Positions 49,954 to 58,451 of a stretch of 64,000 bases of DNA are shown piece by piece; position 1 is the stretch's first letter; each line of letters begins with the position of its first letter. Under the pieces are notes generated by a model, which was given only the letters and a program-made list of their open reading frames with translations, was not told where the DNA came from and searched no databases. The DNA is from Corynebacterium frankenforstense DSM 45800. GTDB taxonomy: Bacteria > Actinomycetota > Actinomycetes > Mycobacteriales > Mycobacteriaceae. Made by a program: the position numbers and the translations under genes. Location: contig NZ_CP009247.1 in the NCBI RefSeq assembly GCF_001941485.1, positions 2,170,001 to 2,234,000 on the forward strand, in the 5' to 3' direction.

Positions 49954-51456
49954 CTAGTCCAGGCGCATCGTGCCGTTCTCGGCCAGGTTGATGTGGAAGG
50001 AGAACGCGGTGCCCAGGTCGTGCGGGGTGTGCAGCGCCTTGCCCTTGAGGGCGCGCTCGTAGTACTCCTCCAGCTGCGCACGGTAGTCCGGGTGCGCGAT
50101 GGCGATCATCTTGGCCACGCGGTCACGCGGGGCCAGACCGCGCAGGTCGGCGTAGCCGTACTCGGTGATGACGACCATGGCGTCGTGCTCGGTGTGGTCG
50201 ATGTGCGAGGCGAAGGGCACGATCGTGGAGATCTTGCCGTCCTTGGCCTCCGACGGGGAGATGAACGAGGAGATGTAGGCGTTGCGGGTGAAGTCGCCCG
50301 AGCCGCCGATGCCGTTCATCATCCGGGTGCCGGAGACGTTGGTGGAGTTGATGTTGCCGTAGATGTCGGACTCGATCATGCCGTTGGTGGCGATCAGGCC
50401 GACGCGGCGGATGACCTCGGGGTGGTTCGAGATCTGCTGCGGGCGCAGGATGATGTGCTCGCGGTAGTTCGAGGCCTCCTCGTTCATCTTGTGCGCGTAC
50501 TCCGGCGACAGGGAGAAGGAGGTCGCCGAGGCCACGGTCATCTTGCCGGAGTCGATCAGGTCGACCATGCCGTCCTGGATGACCTCGGTGTAGGCCTGGA
50601 TGTTGTTGAACTTGGAGTCGAGCAGGCCGGCCATCACGGCGTTCGGCACGTTGCCCACGCCGGACTGCATGATGTAGCCGTCGTAGCTCAGGCGGCCCGC
50701 GGCGACCTCGGCCTCGAGGAAGTCGAGGAAGTTGCCGGCGATCTTCTCGGAGATCTCGTCGGCCGGCTTGAACGGGGCGTTGCGGTCGGCCTCGTCGGTC
50801 TTGACGATCGCGACGATCTTCTCCGGGTCGACCTCGATGTACGGGGTGCCGATGCGGTCACCCGGCTTGGTGATCGGGATCGGGACACGGTTCGGCAGCT
50901 TCGGCATCTCCCAGATGTCGTGCATGCCCTCGAGCTCCAGGGACTGCCACTCGTTGATCTCGATGATGATCTTGTCGGCGGCGTCCATGTACTCGACGTT
51001 GTTGCCCACGGCGGAGGACGGCACGACGTTGCCCTCCTCGGTGATGCGCACGGCCTCGATGACGGCGACGTCGACGTCGATGAAGTTCTGCTGGACCAGC
51101 ATGCCCATGTGGGACAGGTGGATGTCCTGGTACTTCATCGCGGCCGAGTTGATGGCCTTACGCATCGACGGGTCGGACTGGTAGGGCGCGCGGTAGTTGA
51201 TCGCGTCGGCCTCGGCGAGCACACCATCGCAGTCGGGGGCGGTGGACGCGCCGGTGAGCACGTTGATCTTGTAGTCGTTGCCGGCGGCGTGCTCCTTCTT
51301 GGCGCGCTCGGCGATGGCGGTCGGCAGCGCCTTGGGGTAACCGGCGCCGGTGAACCCGGACATGCCCACGGTCGCGCCGTTGTCGATGAACTGCGCCGCC
51401 TCCTCGGCGGACATGACCTTGCCCTGCAGGGCTGCGTTGGCGATACGCTCGCTCAT
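49954..51456 (-). CDS. cat: Succinyl-CoA:acetate CoA-transferase / acetyl-CoA hydrolase family
   Basis: 500 residues starting MSERIANAALQGKVM. Transfers CoA between succinyl-CoA and acetate, letting the cell use or make acetate. Family I CoA-transferase features: ATVGMSGFTGAGYPKALP near the N-terminus, GVGNVPNAVMAGL (oxyanion region), MNGIGGSGDFTRNAYISSF and ITEYGYADLRGLAPRDRV. The catalytic Glu is in the EVIQDGM segment (ql family pattern). In C. glutamicum this gene, ahead of dusB and phoU, is the acetate CoA-transferase. A TATCAT -10 on the minus strand and a 17-bp palindrome lie upstream. Confidence 0.92.
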   Translation of the reverse strand: MSERIANAALQGKVMSAEEAAQFIDNGATVGMSGFTGAGYPKALPTAIAERAKKEHAAGNDYKINVLTGASTAPDCDGVLAEADAINYRAPYQSDPSMRKAINSAAMKYQDIHLSHMGMLVQQNFIDVDVAVIEAVRITEEGNVVPSSAVGNNVEYMDAADKIIIEINEWQSLELEGMHDIWEMPKLPNRVPIPITKPGDRIGTPYIEVDPEKIVAIVKTDEADRNAPFKPADEISEKIAGNFLDFLEAEVAAGRLSYDGYIMQSGVGNVPNAVMAGLLDSKFNNIQAYTEVIQDGMVDLIDSGKMTVASATSFSLSPEYAHKMNEEASNYREHIILRPQQISNHPEVIRRVGLIATNGMIESDIYGNINSTNVSGTRMMNGIGGSGDFTRNAYISSFISPSEAKDGKISTIVPFASHIDHTEHDAMVVITEYGYADLRGLAPRDRVAKMIAIAHPDYRAQLEEYYERALKGKALHTPHDLGTAFSFHINLAENGTMRLD

Positions 51457-51535
51457 TGTCTTCCTTAGCTTGTCGACGTCTTGGGGTGCGGTTTCGCGCG
51501 GCTGGCCGCGCCACTTGACCCAATGATAGTGATAC

Positions 51536-51552
51536 GTGACACGCAATGTCAC
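51536..51552. promoter_or_regulatory. 17-bp palindrome at the cat promoter
   Basis: GTGACA-CGCAA-TGTCAC, perfect 6-bp arms. It sits about 10-15 bp upstream of the TATCAT -10 (near 51523-51528, minus strand), over the expected -35. Similar to but not spaced like a GlxR/CRP site (TGTGA-N6-TCACA), so the regulator is unknown. Confidence 0.45.
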
Positions 51553-51642
51553 CCGCGTCCTGCCGAAACTCATGACGATTCGCTGACCTGCAGCGTCGCG
51601 TCCGCCCGGTGGGCGGACGTCACCCCCGGCGACGCGCACGTC

Positions 51643-51680
51643 AATTGCCGACGCCGCGCGGCGCGACGTCGGCAATTTTT
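51643..51680 (+). terminator. Palindromic form of the gene-end motif, with T-tract, between cat and dusB
   Basis: AATTGCCGACG (51643-51653) pairs with CGTCGGCAATT (51667-51677); GCGC/GCGC inside extends the stem, and TTTT follows on the plus strand. It has terminator form but no plus-strand gene lies upstream, only the divergent cat promoter. The 20 bases at 51641-51660 (TCAATTGCCGACGCCGCGCG) recur exactly after the pabC-like gene at 62456-62475, reverse strand. Confidence 0.65.
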
Positions 51681-51714
51681 GGCGCCGTGGGTGCGCGTCC
51701 CCCAGAATGGGGCC

Positions 51715-52860
51715 GTGAGTTTACGCGTGGGAAATCTCGAGCTGGCCTCGCCGGTCGTGCTCGCCCCGATGGCCGGGGTGACCGACATGCCGTTCCGCAT
51801 GCTGTGCCGGCACCTCGAGCAGGAGAAGATCGGGACCGTCTCCGGGCTGTACGTCTGCGAGATGGTCACCGCGCGTGCCCTGGTCGAGGGCAACGAGAAG
51901 ACGCTGAAGATGACGCGCTTCCACCCCGAGGAGTCGCCGCGCAGCCTGCAGCTGTACACCTCGGACCCGAAGTACACCTACGAGGCCGTGCGCATGGTCG
52001 TCGACCGCGACATGGCCGACCACGTCGACCTCAACTTCGGCTGCCCGGTGCCGAAGGTGACCCGGCGCGGCGGCGGCTCGGCGATCCCCTACAAGCGGCG
52101 CCTCTACGCGAACATCGTCGCGGCTGCCGTGCGTGCCAGCGGCGACTCCGGCATCCCGGTGACCGTGAAGTTCCGCATCGGCATCGACGAGGAGCACCAC
52201 ACGCACCTGGACGCCGGGCGGATCGCCGCCGAGGAGGGCGCGGCCGCGGTCACGCTGCACGGGCGCACCGCCGCCCAGCGCTACTCGGGCCAGGCGCGCT
52301 GGGACGAGATCGCCCGCCTGGTCGAGCACATGGCCGGCACCGGGGTGCCCGTACTCGGCAACGGCGATATCTTCGCCGCCGGCGACGCGCGCGCCATGAT
52401 GGACGCGACCGGCTGCGACGGCGTGGAGGTCGGACGCGGCTGCCTGGGCAGGCCGTGGCTGTTCGCGGAGCTGTCCGCCGAGCTGCGCGGGCTGCCGATC
52501 CCGGCGGAGCCGACCTTCGGGGAGGTCGCCGGGATCATCGAGCGCCACGCCCGGCTGCTCGCCGAGGTCGGGGGCGAGGAGCACGGCTGCCGGATGCTGC
52601 GCAAGCACATCGGCTGGTACCTGCGCGGCTTCCCCGTCGGCGGGGACCTGCGCGGGAAGCTCGCCCGGATCTCCTCGCTGGCGGAACTCTCCGCGGAGCT
52701 GGACCCGTGGCGCGACTCCCAGGTCGTCGCCGAGGACGCCTCGGGAGCGCGCGGGCGCAAGGGGTCGGCGGCGAAGGTCGCACTGCCCGAGGGCTGGCTC
52801 GACGACCCGGAGGACGAGACGGTGCCGGTGGGCGCCGAGATCGAGAACAGCGGCGGATAG
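51715..52860 (+). CDS. dusB: tRNA-dihydrouridine synthase
   Basis: 381 residues from GTG (VSLRVGNLELASPVVLAPMAGVTD). FMN enzyme that reduces specific uridines in tRNA. TIM-barrel landmarks: LAPMAGVTDMPFR, DLNFGCPVPKVTRRGGGSAI (catalytic Cys), VTVKFRIG, AVTLHGRTAAQRYSGQARW and GNGDIFAAGDARAMMDATGCDGVEVGRGCLGRPWLF. A C-terminal ~60 residues extend past the usual domain. CAGAAT lies 6 nt before the GTG, suggesting a leaderless start; the 78-codon longer frame would run through the hairpin. Confidence 0.94.
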   Translation: MSLRVGNLELASPVVLAPMAGVTDMPFRMLCRHLEQEKIGTVSGLYVCEMVTARALVEGNEKTLKMTRFHPEESPRSLQLYTSDPKYTYEAVRMVVDRDMADHVDLNFGCPVPKVTRRGGGSAIPYKRRLYANIVAAAVRASGDSGIPVTVKFRIGIDEEHHTHLDAGRIAAEEGAAAVTLHGRTAAQRYSGQARWDEIARLVEHMAGTGVPVLGNGDIFAAGDARAMMDATGCDGVEVGRGCLGRPWLFAELSAELRGLPIPAEPTFGEVAGIIERHARLLAEVGGEEHGCRMLRKHIGWYLRGFPVGGDLRGKLARISSLAELSAELDPWRDSQVVAEDASGARGRKGSAAKVALPEGWLDDPEDETVPVGAEIENSGG

Positions 52861-53030
52861 GGGCCTCGGGCGGCCGCGGGGCCCCAGGCCGGAAGTGGGA
52901 CGTGGGCGGCTGCACCGCCTCGGACGCGGGGGCGGGCCGGACGTGGGCCGGCCCGGACGGAAACACGCCGGGCACCACAAATGGCGGTAACCCATAAGTA
53001 GTGGGACATATGCACGCTCTGAAGTGCGTT

Positions 53031-53063
53031 GTTACCCGACGGTTAACCTAAAGTTCCCCCATG
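53031..53063 (+). promoter_or_regulatory. Pho-box-like 11-bp direct repeats upstream of phoU
   Basis: Three consecutive 11-bp units beginning GTTACCC, GTTAACC and GTTCCCC at 53031, 53042 and 53053. PhoB/RegX3-type regulators bind 11-bp-spaced direct repeats. They end 39 bp before the phoU -10 (TATCCT, 53103-53108). A matching pair occurs before pstS. Confidence 0.6.
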
Positions 53064-53115
53064 CGTAGCCCTTCGGACAAGGGCCTTTCAGACCGTTGCG
53101 GGTATCCTATTCGGC

Positions 53116-53856
53116 ATGCGTGCAGCCTACCGTGAACATCTCGACTCGTTCGCCCATGACCTGATCGTCATGTGTGATCTGGTCAGCTCTGTCATGGACA
53201 AGGCGAACGACGCGCTGACCCGCGCCTCCCTGGAGTCCGCCGAGGAGGCGCTCTCCATGGACGAGGAGCTCGACGAGATCGTCGACCGCTGCGAGGCCCG
53301 CGCCGTCGAGCTGCTGGCCCTCGAGGGCCCCGTGGCCCGGGACCTGCGCCAGGTGGTCTCCTCGATCTACATCGTCGAGGACTTCCGCCGCATGGCCGCC
53401 CTCGCGATGCACATCGCCAACGCCGCGCGGCGCCGCCACCCGGAGTACGCGTGCCCCGAGCGGGTGCGCGGATTCTTCGAGGAGATGGGCCGGCTCGGCC
53501 TGCACATGGTGGCCAAGATCCGCGACCTGCTCGTCGACCCGGACGCCGACTCCGCGGTCAGCCTCAACGAGGACGACGACGCCGTGGACGACCTGCACGA
53601 GCACATCATGCTCGTGCTCACCCAGCGCGAGTGGCCCTACACCACCCGGGAGGCCGTCGACGTGGCCCTGATCGCCCGCTACTACGAGCGCTACGCCGAC
53701 CACGCGGTCAACGTCTCCTCGCGGGTGATCTACCTGACCACGGGCCTGGTGCGCGAGGAGTACATCGCGCGCCGCCGCGACGAGGAGTCCCAGGCCGACG
53801 TGGAGCGCCGCTTCGCCGAGCTCGAGCGGCAGTTCTCCCACCGCCACGGGCGGTAG
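53116..53856 (+). CDS. phoU: Phosphate transport regulator PhoU
   Basis: 246 residues. PhoU restrains the Pst transporter and its phosphate-sensing kinase. Two PhoU repeats of three helices each: AYREHLDSFAHDLIVMCDLVSSVMDKANDAL ... RDLRQVVSSIYIVEDFRRMAALAMHIAN, and the second with VALIARYYERYADHAVNVSSRVIYL; the E-D-x-R and E-R-x-x-D-H metal-cluster motifs are visible. The C-terminal ~25 residues (RRRDEESQADVERR) are charged and helical. TATCCT lies 7 nt before the ATG (leaderless). Convergent with pstB rather than in its operon. Confidence 0.96.
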   Translation: MRAAYREHLDSFAHDLIVMCDLVSSVMDKANDALTRASLESAEEALSMDEELDEIVDRCEARAVELLALEGPVARDLRQVVSSIYIVEDFRRMAALAMHIANAARRRHPEYACPERVRGFFEEMGRLGLHMVAKIRDLLVDPDADSAVSLNEDDDAVDDLHEHIMLVLTQREWPYTTREAVDVALIARYYERYADHAVNVSSRVIYLTTGLVREEYIARRRDEESQADVERRFAELERQFSHRHGR

Positions 53857-54030
53857 GGCCCAGGCCCAGGGCCCGCGGGACTCTCAGCTTCTCCCCCGGC
53901 TTTCGCGGCACTTCTGCGCCCCTGGAGACCCTGTCACCCGGGAAGCTCCGTGTCCCCGGCGGCGCGCGGGCACGGGCGTAGCGGCGCAGAGGTGCAGGGC
54001 CCCGCATGGCGCCGCCCCGGACACGGCGAA

Positions 54031-54061
54031 AGGCCTTCCCCGCAGCGAGCGGGGAAGGCCT
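54031..54061 (-). terminator. Terminator of the pst operon
   Basis: Perfect 13-bp stem AGGCCTTCCCCGC (54031-54043) / GCGGGGAAGGCCT (54049-54061), 5-nt loop; minus-strand tail TTTCG. It also faces the end of phoU. Confidence 0.8.
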
Positions 54062-54078
54062 CTTCCGTCTGCCGAGGT

Positions 54079-54852
54079 TTAGCCGAAGCGGCCGGCGATG
54101 TAGTCCTCGGTCTCCTTCTTGTCGGGGTTCTCGAAGATCTTCTTCGTCGGGCCGACCTCGACGAGGCGGCCGGGCTTGCCGGTGGCCTCGAGCGAGTAGA
54201 AGGCGGTCTGGTCGGACACACGGGCAGCCTGCTGCATGTTGTGGGTCACGATCACGATGGTGAACTCTTCCTTGAGCTCGTGGATGAGGTCCTCCACGGC
54301 CAGGGTCGAGATCGGGTCGAGGGCCGAGCAGGGCTCGTCCATGAGCAGCACCTCGGGCTCGACCGCGATGGCGCGGGCGATGCACAGACGCTGCTGCTGA
54401 CCACCGGAGAGGCCGCCGCCCGGCTTGTCGAGGCGGTCCTTGACCTCCTCCCAGAGGTTCGCGCCACGCAGCGAGCGCTCGGCGACCTCCTTGAGCTTCT
54501 TCTTGTTCTTCTCGCCGGACAGCTTCAGGCCGGCGACGACGTTGTCCTCGATGGACATGGTCGGGAACGGGTTGGCCTTCTGGAAGACCATGCCGATGGT
54601 GTTGCGCACCGAGACCGGGTCGACCTTCGGGCCGTAAATGTCGTGCCCGTCGAGGAGCACCTTGCCCTGGACGGAGGCACCCGGGATGACCTCGTGCATG
54701 CGGTTGAGGGTGCGCAGCACGGTGGACTTACCGCAGCCGGACGGCCCGATGAAGGCGGTGACCGACTGGGCCGGCACCGAGAGGTTGACGTTCTGCACGG
54801 CGTGGAAGTCGCCGTAGTAGATGTTGACGTCCTGCAGTTCAAGCTTCGACAT
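54079..54852 (-). CDS. pstB: Phosphate ABC transporter ATP-binding protein
   Basis: 257 residues, standard length. Energises phosphate import. Walker [22 protein letters not shown]-loop [13 protein letters not shown], signature [37 protein letters not shown]-loop [16 protein letters not shown]. Start [16 protein letters not shown] has AGGAGCTAGAG before it. Last gene of pstS-pstC-pstA-pstB. Confidence 0.98.
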   Translation of the reverse strand: MSKLELQDVNIYYGDFHAVQNVNLSVPAQSVTAFIGPSGCGKSTVLRTLNRMHEVIPGASVQGKVLLDGHDIYGPKVDPVSVRNTIGMVFQKANPFPTMSIEDNVVAGLKLSGEKNKKKLKEVAERSLRGANLWEEVKDRLDKPGGGLSGGQQQRLCIARAIAVEPEVLLMDEPCSALDPISTLAVEDLIHELKEEFTIVIVTHNMQQAARVSDQTAFYSLEATGKPGRLVEVGPTKKIFENPDKKETEDYIAGRFG

Positions 54853-54896
54853 CTCTAGCTCCTGGTTCTCTTCTTCGTAAATTTCTCTCGATGGCC

Positions 54897-55826
54897 TCAG
54901 TGCTTCACGGAGTACCGGGCGGAGATGATCCGGGCGCCGATGTTCAGCAGGGCGATGATGATGACCAGCGTGAGGGCCGCGCCCCACAGCTTGTCGAGGA
55001 CGGCGGGGGCCGTACCGGCCTTGTACATGTCCAGCATCATCAGCGGCAGCGAGGACTGCGGGCCACCGATCGGCGACCAGTTGATGATGTTGGAGGTGCC
55101 CACGAGGATCAGCACCGGCGCGGACTCGCCCATCACGCGGGCGATGGCCAGCATGATGCCGGTGATGATGCCGGACAGGGCGGTCGGCAGGACGATGCGC
55201 GCGATCGTCTTCCACTTCGGCACGCCGAGGGCGTAGGACGCCTCACGCAGGTCCGCCGGGACGACGCGGAGCATCTCCTCGGTGTTGCGGACGATGACCG
55301 GCACCATCAGCAGCACCAGGGACAGGGCCACGGCCATGCCGGACTTGCCCTGGCCGAGGACCGAGATCCACAGCGCGAAGATGAACAGCGCGGCGACGAT
55401 GGAGGGCACACCGGAGAGGATGTCGACCATGAAGGTCGTGATCCGGCCGAGCTTGCCGCCGCGGGAGTACTCGACGAGGTAGATCGCGGTGAAGATGCCG
55501 ATCGGGATCGAGATGATCGAGCAGATCAGGGTCTGCACGAGCGTACCGATGATCGCGTGGGCGGCGCCGCCGCCCGGCGAGGAGTTGGACACGCCGCGCT
55601 GCGACTGGGTCCACCACGACGGGTCGATGACGGTGCCGATGCCGTTCTTGATCACCACGGCGAGCACCCACACCAGCGGGACGAGCGCGATGACCATCGC
55701 CAGGTAGATGACCACCTTGGCGATGCTGTCGGTGATCCGTCGGGAGGAGGAGATCTGGTTGAACACGGGCCCGTCGGCGGAGAGCTTGCCGTCTCCGCCC
55801 GGGGTGACCTTGGTTGCCTGGGTCAT
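54897..55826 (-). CDS. pstA: Phosphate ABC transporter permease PstA
   Basis: 309 residues with six helices. The EAA-like loop is [54 protein letters not shown]-type [43 protein letters not shown] matches PstA. N-terminal cytoplasmic ~30 residues precede the first helix. Forms the channel with PstC; 44 bp upstream of pstB start. Confidence 0.97.
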   Translation of the reverse strand: MTQATKVTPGGDGKLSADGPVFNQISSSRRITDSIAKVVIYLAMVIALVPLVWVLAVVIKNGIGTVIDPSWWTQSQRGVSNSSPGGGAAHAIIGTLVQTLICSIISIPIGIFTAIYLVEYSRGGKLGRITTFMVDILSGVPSIVAALFIFALWISVLGQGKSGMAVALSLVLLMVPVIVRNTEEMLRVVPADLREASYALGVPKWKTIARIVLPTALSGIITGIMLAIARVMGESAPVLILVGTSNIINWSPIGGPQSSLPLMMLDMYKAGTAPAVLDKLWGAALTLVIIIALLNIGARIISARYSVKH

Positions 55827-55847
55827 GATTGTTTCTTCCCCACCTTC

Positions 55848-56906
55848 CTACTTGGACTTCACCATGGCGCGGGCGATGCTGTTGACCACGAAGGTCAGCA
55901 GGAACAGCACCAGGCCCGCGGCGATGTACGCGCCGGCGGAGATGTCGTTGTTGAACTCCGCGGCGGCGTTGGCGATGGCGGTGGCGAAGGTGGTGCCACC
56001 GTCGAAGAGCGAGAACCGGAACTGCGAGGACGGCGAGACGACCATGTAGAGGGCCATGGTCTCACCGAGCGCGCGGCCGAGGCCGAGCATCGCGCCGGAG
56101 ATGTAGCCCGACAGGCCGAAGGGCAGCACCGTCATGCGCACGACCTCCCACTTGGTGGCGCCGAGGGCCTGGGCGGCCTCGATCTGCCCCTTGGGGGTCT
56201 GCACGAAGACCTCGCGGGCGGTGGCGGCGATGACCGGGAGGATCATCACGGCGAGGACCACACCACCGGTGAACATGTTGCGGCCGGTGCCGAAGCCCGG
56301 CGAGTTGTCGTAGGTGGCGAACAGGAAGAACCCGCCGGCCCAGCTGTGCAGCCACTCGTAGAAGTCGCCGAGGAAGGGCCCGAGCGTCTGCCAGCCCCAC
56401 AGGCCGTAGACGATCGAGGGCACGGCGGCGAGCATGTCGACCAGATAGCCCAGCGGCTTGACGGCGCGCTTCGGGGCGTAGTTCGACAGGAAGATCGCCA
56501 CGCCGAGTGCGATCGGCATGGCCAGCAGCAGGGCCACCAGCGAGATCAGGACGGTGACCGCGAACATGTTCGGGATACCGAACTGCATCGCGGTGGTGTC
56601 CTGGGTCTGCCAGGGGCCGGCGTAGGTCAGGAAGCCCCAGAGGCCGCCCTCGTTACGGGACAGCGAGGGGATGGCGCGAAGGATCAGGAACAGACCGATC
56701 GCGGCGATGATGATGGTGATCAGGGTTGCGGCGGCGGTGGACAGGAACTCGAAGACACGGTCACCCGGTCGCTTGACCCCGGCGCCCTTACCGGCCACCT
56801 TGGGTTCATCGGTGGCCGGGGCGGCGCCTCCGGTGGCGGTCTTACCGGCGACGGCCGGGTCCCCGTCGAGCATCTCGCGCTCGTCGACGTTCGGGGTGTT
56901 TGCCAT
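55848..56906 (-). CDS. pstC: Phosphate ABC transporter permease PstC
   Basis: 352 residues starting MANTPNVDEREML; the first ~60 are an acidic, Ala-rich cytoplasmic extension (ATGGAAPATDEPKVAGKGAG), then six helices. EAA-type loop ALGATKWEVVRMTVLPFGLSGYISGAMLGLGRALGETMALYMV and AIALGVAIFLSNYAPKRAVKPLGYLVDMLAAVPSIVYGLWG mark PstC. 21 bp from pstA. Confidence 0.97.
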   Translation of the reverse strand: MANTPNVDEREMLDGDPAVAGKTATGGAAPATDEPKVAGKGAGVKRPGDRVFEFLSTAAATLITIIIAAIGLFLILRAIPSLSRNEGGLWGFLTYAGPWQTQDTTAMQFGIPNMFAVTVLISLVALLLAMPIALGVAIFLSNYAPKRAVKPLGYLVDMLAAVPSIVYGLWGWQTLGPFLGDFYEWLHSWAGGFFLFATYDNSPGFGTGRNMFTGGVVLAVMILPVIAATAREVFVQTPKGQIEAAQALGATKWEVVRMTVLPFGLSGYISGAMLGLGRALGETMALYMVVSPSSQFRFSLFDGGTTFATAIANAAAEFNNDISAGAYIAAGLVLFLLTFVVNSIARAMVKSK

Positions 56907-56999
56907 GTGGCGGCGATCCTTCTTCACAAGATTTTTGTGTTTCTGGGGCAGTGGGCGTCCCGCCCGCCGGGCGGGGCACCGTCACGCTGGCGCCGCGAA

Positions 57000-57021
57000 G
57001 CCCCCGAGGGTCCTCGGGGGC
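57000..57021 (-). terminator. Hairpin between pstS and pstC
   Basis: GCCCCCGAG (57000-57008) / CTCGGGGGC (57013-57021), 4-nt loop, no U-tract. Probably a partial terminator or 3' stabiliser giving more pstS than pstCAB mRNA, as in other pst operons (inference). Confidence 0.6.
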
Positions 57022-57071
57022 GTTCTGCGGTCGGTCAGACGTGACCGGGAGGCTGATGAGCCTCGGTCAGG

Positions 57072-58130
57072 CTACTGGATGGCGTCGACGGCCGTCTTCA
57101 GGCGGTCGGCGTGCTCACCGGTGACCGGGATGTAGCCGCGGTCGGCCAGCTCGTCGTCCTGGTGGTCCAGAGCCAGGTTGAGGAAGCTCTTCAGGGTCTC
57201 GGCGGTCTCCGGCTTGTCGGTGCCGCTGTAGTCGGAGCAGACGATCTCGTAGGTGGTCAGGACCAGCGGGTAGGCGCCCTCGGTGTCCATGGCGAACAGG
57301 GCGTCGGAGTCGACGACCATGTCGTTGCCCTCGGTCTCGAAGGTCAGGTTGTCGAGGGCCTTGGTGACGGACTCGTTGCCGAGCTCGACCGGGCCGTGGC
57401 CGAAGTCGATGTTGGCGACCTCGACGTTGTCGTTCTGGTGGGCGAAGCCGGCCTCGACGTAGGTGATGGCGCCGGCGGTGTTGTTGACCTCGGTGGCCAC
57501 ACCGTTGGAGCCGTTGGCGCCGGAGCCCACGGCGGTCGGGAACTGCTGGCCGTCGGTCTCCCAGATGTCCGGGGCGGCGGCCTTGAGGAACTTCTGGAAG
57601 TTGTCGGAGGTGCCCGACTCGTCGGAGCGGTAGACCACGGTGATGTCCTGGTCCGGCAGCTCGGTGCCCTCGTTCTCCTCGGCGATGGCCGGGTCGTTCC
57701 AGTTGGTGATCTCGCCCTTGAAGATCTTGGCGACGTTCTCGACCGACAGGTTCAGGTTGTCGACGCCGTCGATGTTGTAGCCGATGGCGACCGGGCCGAT
57801 CACGAAGGGCAGGTGCCAGGCGTCAGCGCCGCCGCAGCGGTCCTTGGCCGGGTCGATCTGGTCGTCCTTCAGCGGGGAGTCGGAGCCGGCGAAGTCCGCC
57901 TGGCCGCCGATGAAGTTCTGGCGGCCGGAGCCGGAGCCGGAGGCGTTGTAGGCCAGGCTGGAGCCGGTCTCGGAGAACTTGGTGCCGAAGTAGTCCATGG
58001 CGTTCTGCTGCGAGGAAGCGCCCTCGCCGATCAGCTCGCCGCCTTCGCCGCCCTCAGAGCAGGCGGCCAGGGCGACAGACGCGGTTGCGACGACGCCGAG
58101 GACGGCGGCGGAACGCTTGAAGTTCTTCAT
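57072..58130 (-). CDS. pstS: Phosphate-binding lipoprotein PstS
   Basis: 352 residues. Extracytoplasmic lipoprotein that captures phosphate. Signal MKNFKRSAAVLGVVATASVALAAC with lipobox LAAC (lipid-modified Cys ~24). Ligand segments: GEGASSQQNAMDYFG, SGSGRQNFIGGQADFAGSDSPL, VVYRSDESGTSDNFQKFL and GSGANGSNGVATEV. Start has AGGG upstream (CAGGGAAACC complement); the 26-codon longer frame is not supported. First gene of the pst operon, controlled from the 320-bp upstream region. Confidence 0.97.
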   Translation of the reverse strand: MKNFKRSAAVLGVVATASVALAACSEGGEGGELIGEGASSQQNAMDYFGTKFSETGSSLAYNASGSGSGRQNFIGGQADFAGSDSPLKDDQIDPAKDRCGGADAWHLPFVIGPVAIGYNIDGVDNLNLSVENVAKIFKGEITNWNDPAIAEENEGTELPDQDITVVYRSDESGTSDNFQKFLKAAAPDIWETDGQQFPTAVGSGANGSNGVATEVNNTAGAITYVEAGFAHQNDNVEVANIDFGHGPVELGNESVTKALDNLTFETEGNDMVVDSDALFAMDTEGAYPLVLTTYEIVCSDYSGTDKPETAETLKSFLNLALDHQDDELADRGYIPVTGEHADRLKTAVDAIQ

Positions 58131-58451
58131 CAGGGAAACCTTTCGCGATGCGGGACTCGTGGATGTCTCGTAGAGATAGAGAGCAACCAACGGGCCGTGC
58201 GCCTTCACGCCGGGGCGTGGACATGCCGGCTACCTCCGTTGCTCACGTGGCACCAACCTAAGGAACCCATGCGTACGCAGCGACAATGTAAGATGAACGG
58301 CCCGTTAACGGTGGGGGTCGCCGACAGAAACTTGCTTATAGAGACCCTTGCAACCTGTGTGTTAACGGGCACTTGTCGTAGAGAATTCCGGATAAGATCA
58401 CAGAGTCTGTCCGGTCATAACACCCCCGTGCGGGGGTATTAACGGGCAGAA
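58131..58451 (-). promoter_or_regulatory. pstS control region with Pho-box-like repeats
   Basis: Minus strand GTTAACGGGCC (58299-58309) followed by GTTCATCTTAC (58288-58298): two units spaced 11 bp, the same pattern as before phoU. Other GTTAAC/GTTAAT copies occur at about 58360 and 58437. TAGGTT (58256-58261) is a possible -10. No gene in this 321-bp stretch. Confidence 0.6.
58421..58438 (-). terminator. mshD terminator
   Basis: ACCCCCG (58422-58428) / CGGGGGT (58431-58437) with a 2-base loop, flanked by AACA/TATT pairing; minus-strand tail TGTTATG. Fourteen bases after the mshD stop. Confidence 0.6.

Noticed and set aside
51536..51552. GlxR (CRP-type) site at cat
   Set aside because: Arms look similar but the spacer is longer than the N6 of TGTGA-N6-TCACA; kept only as an unassigned palindrome.
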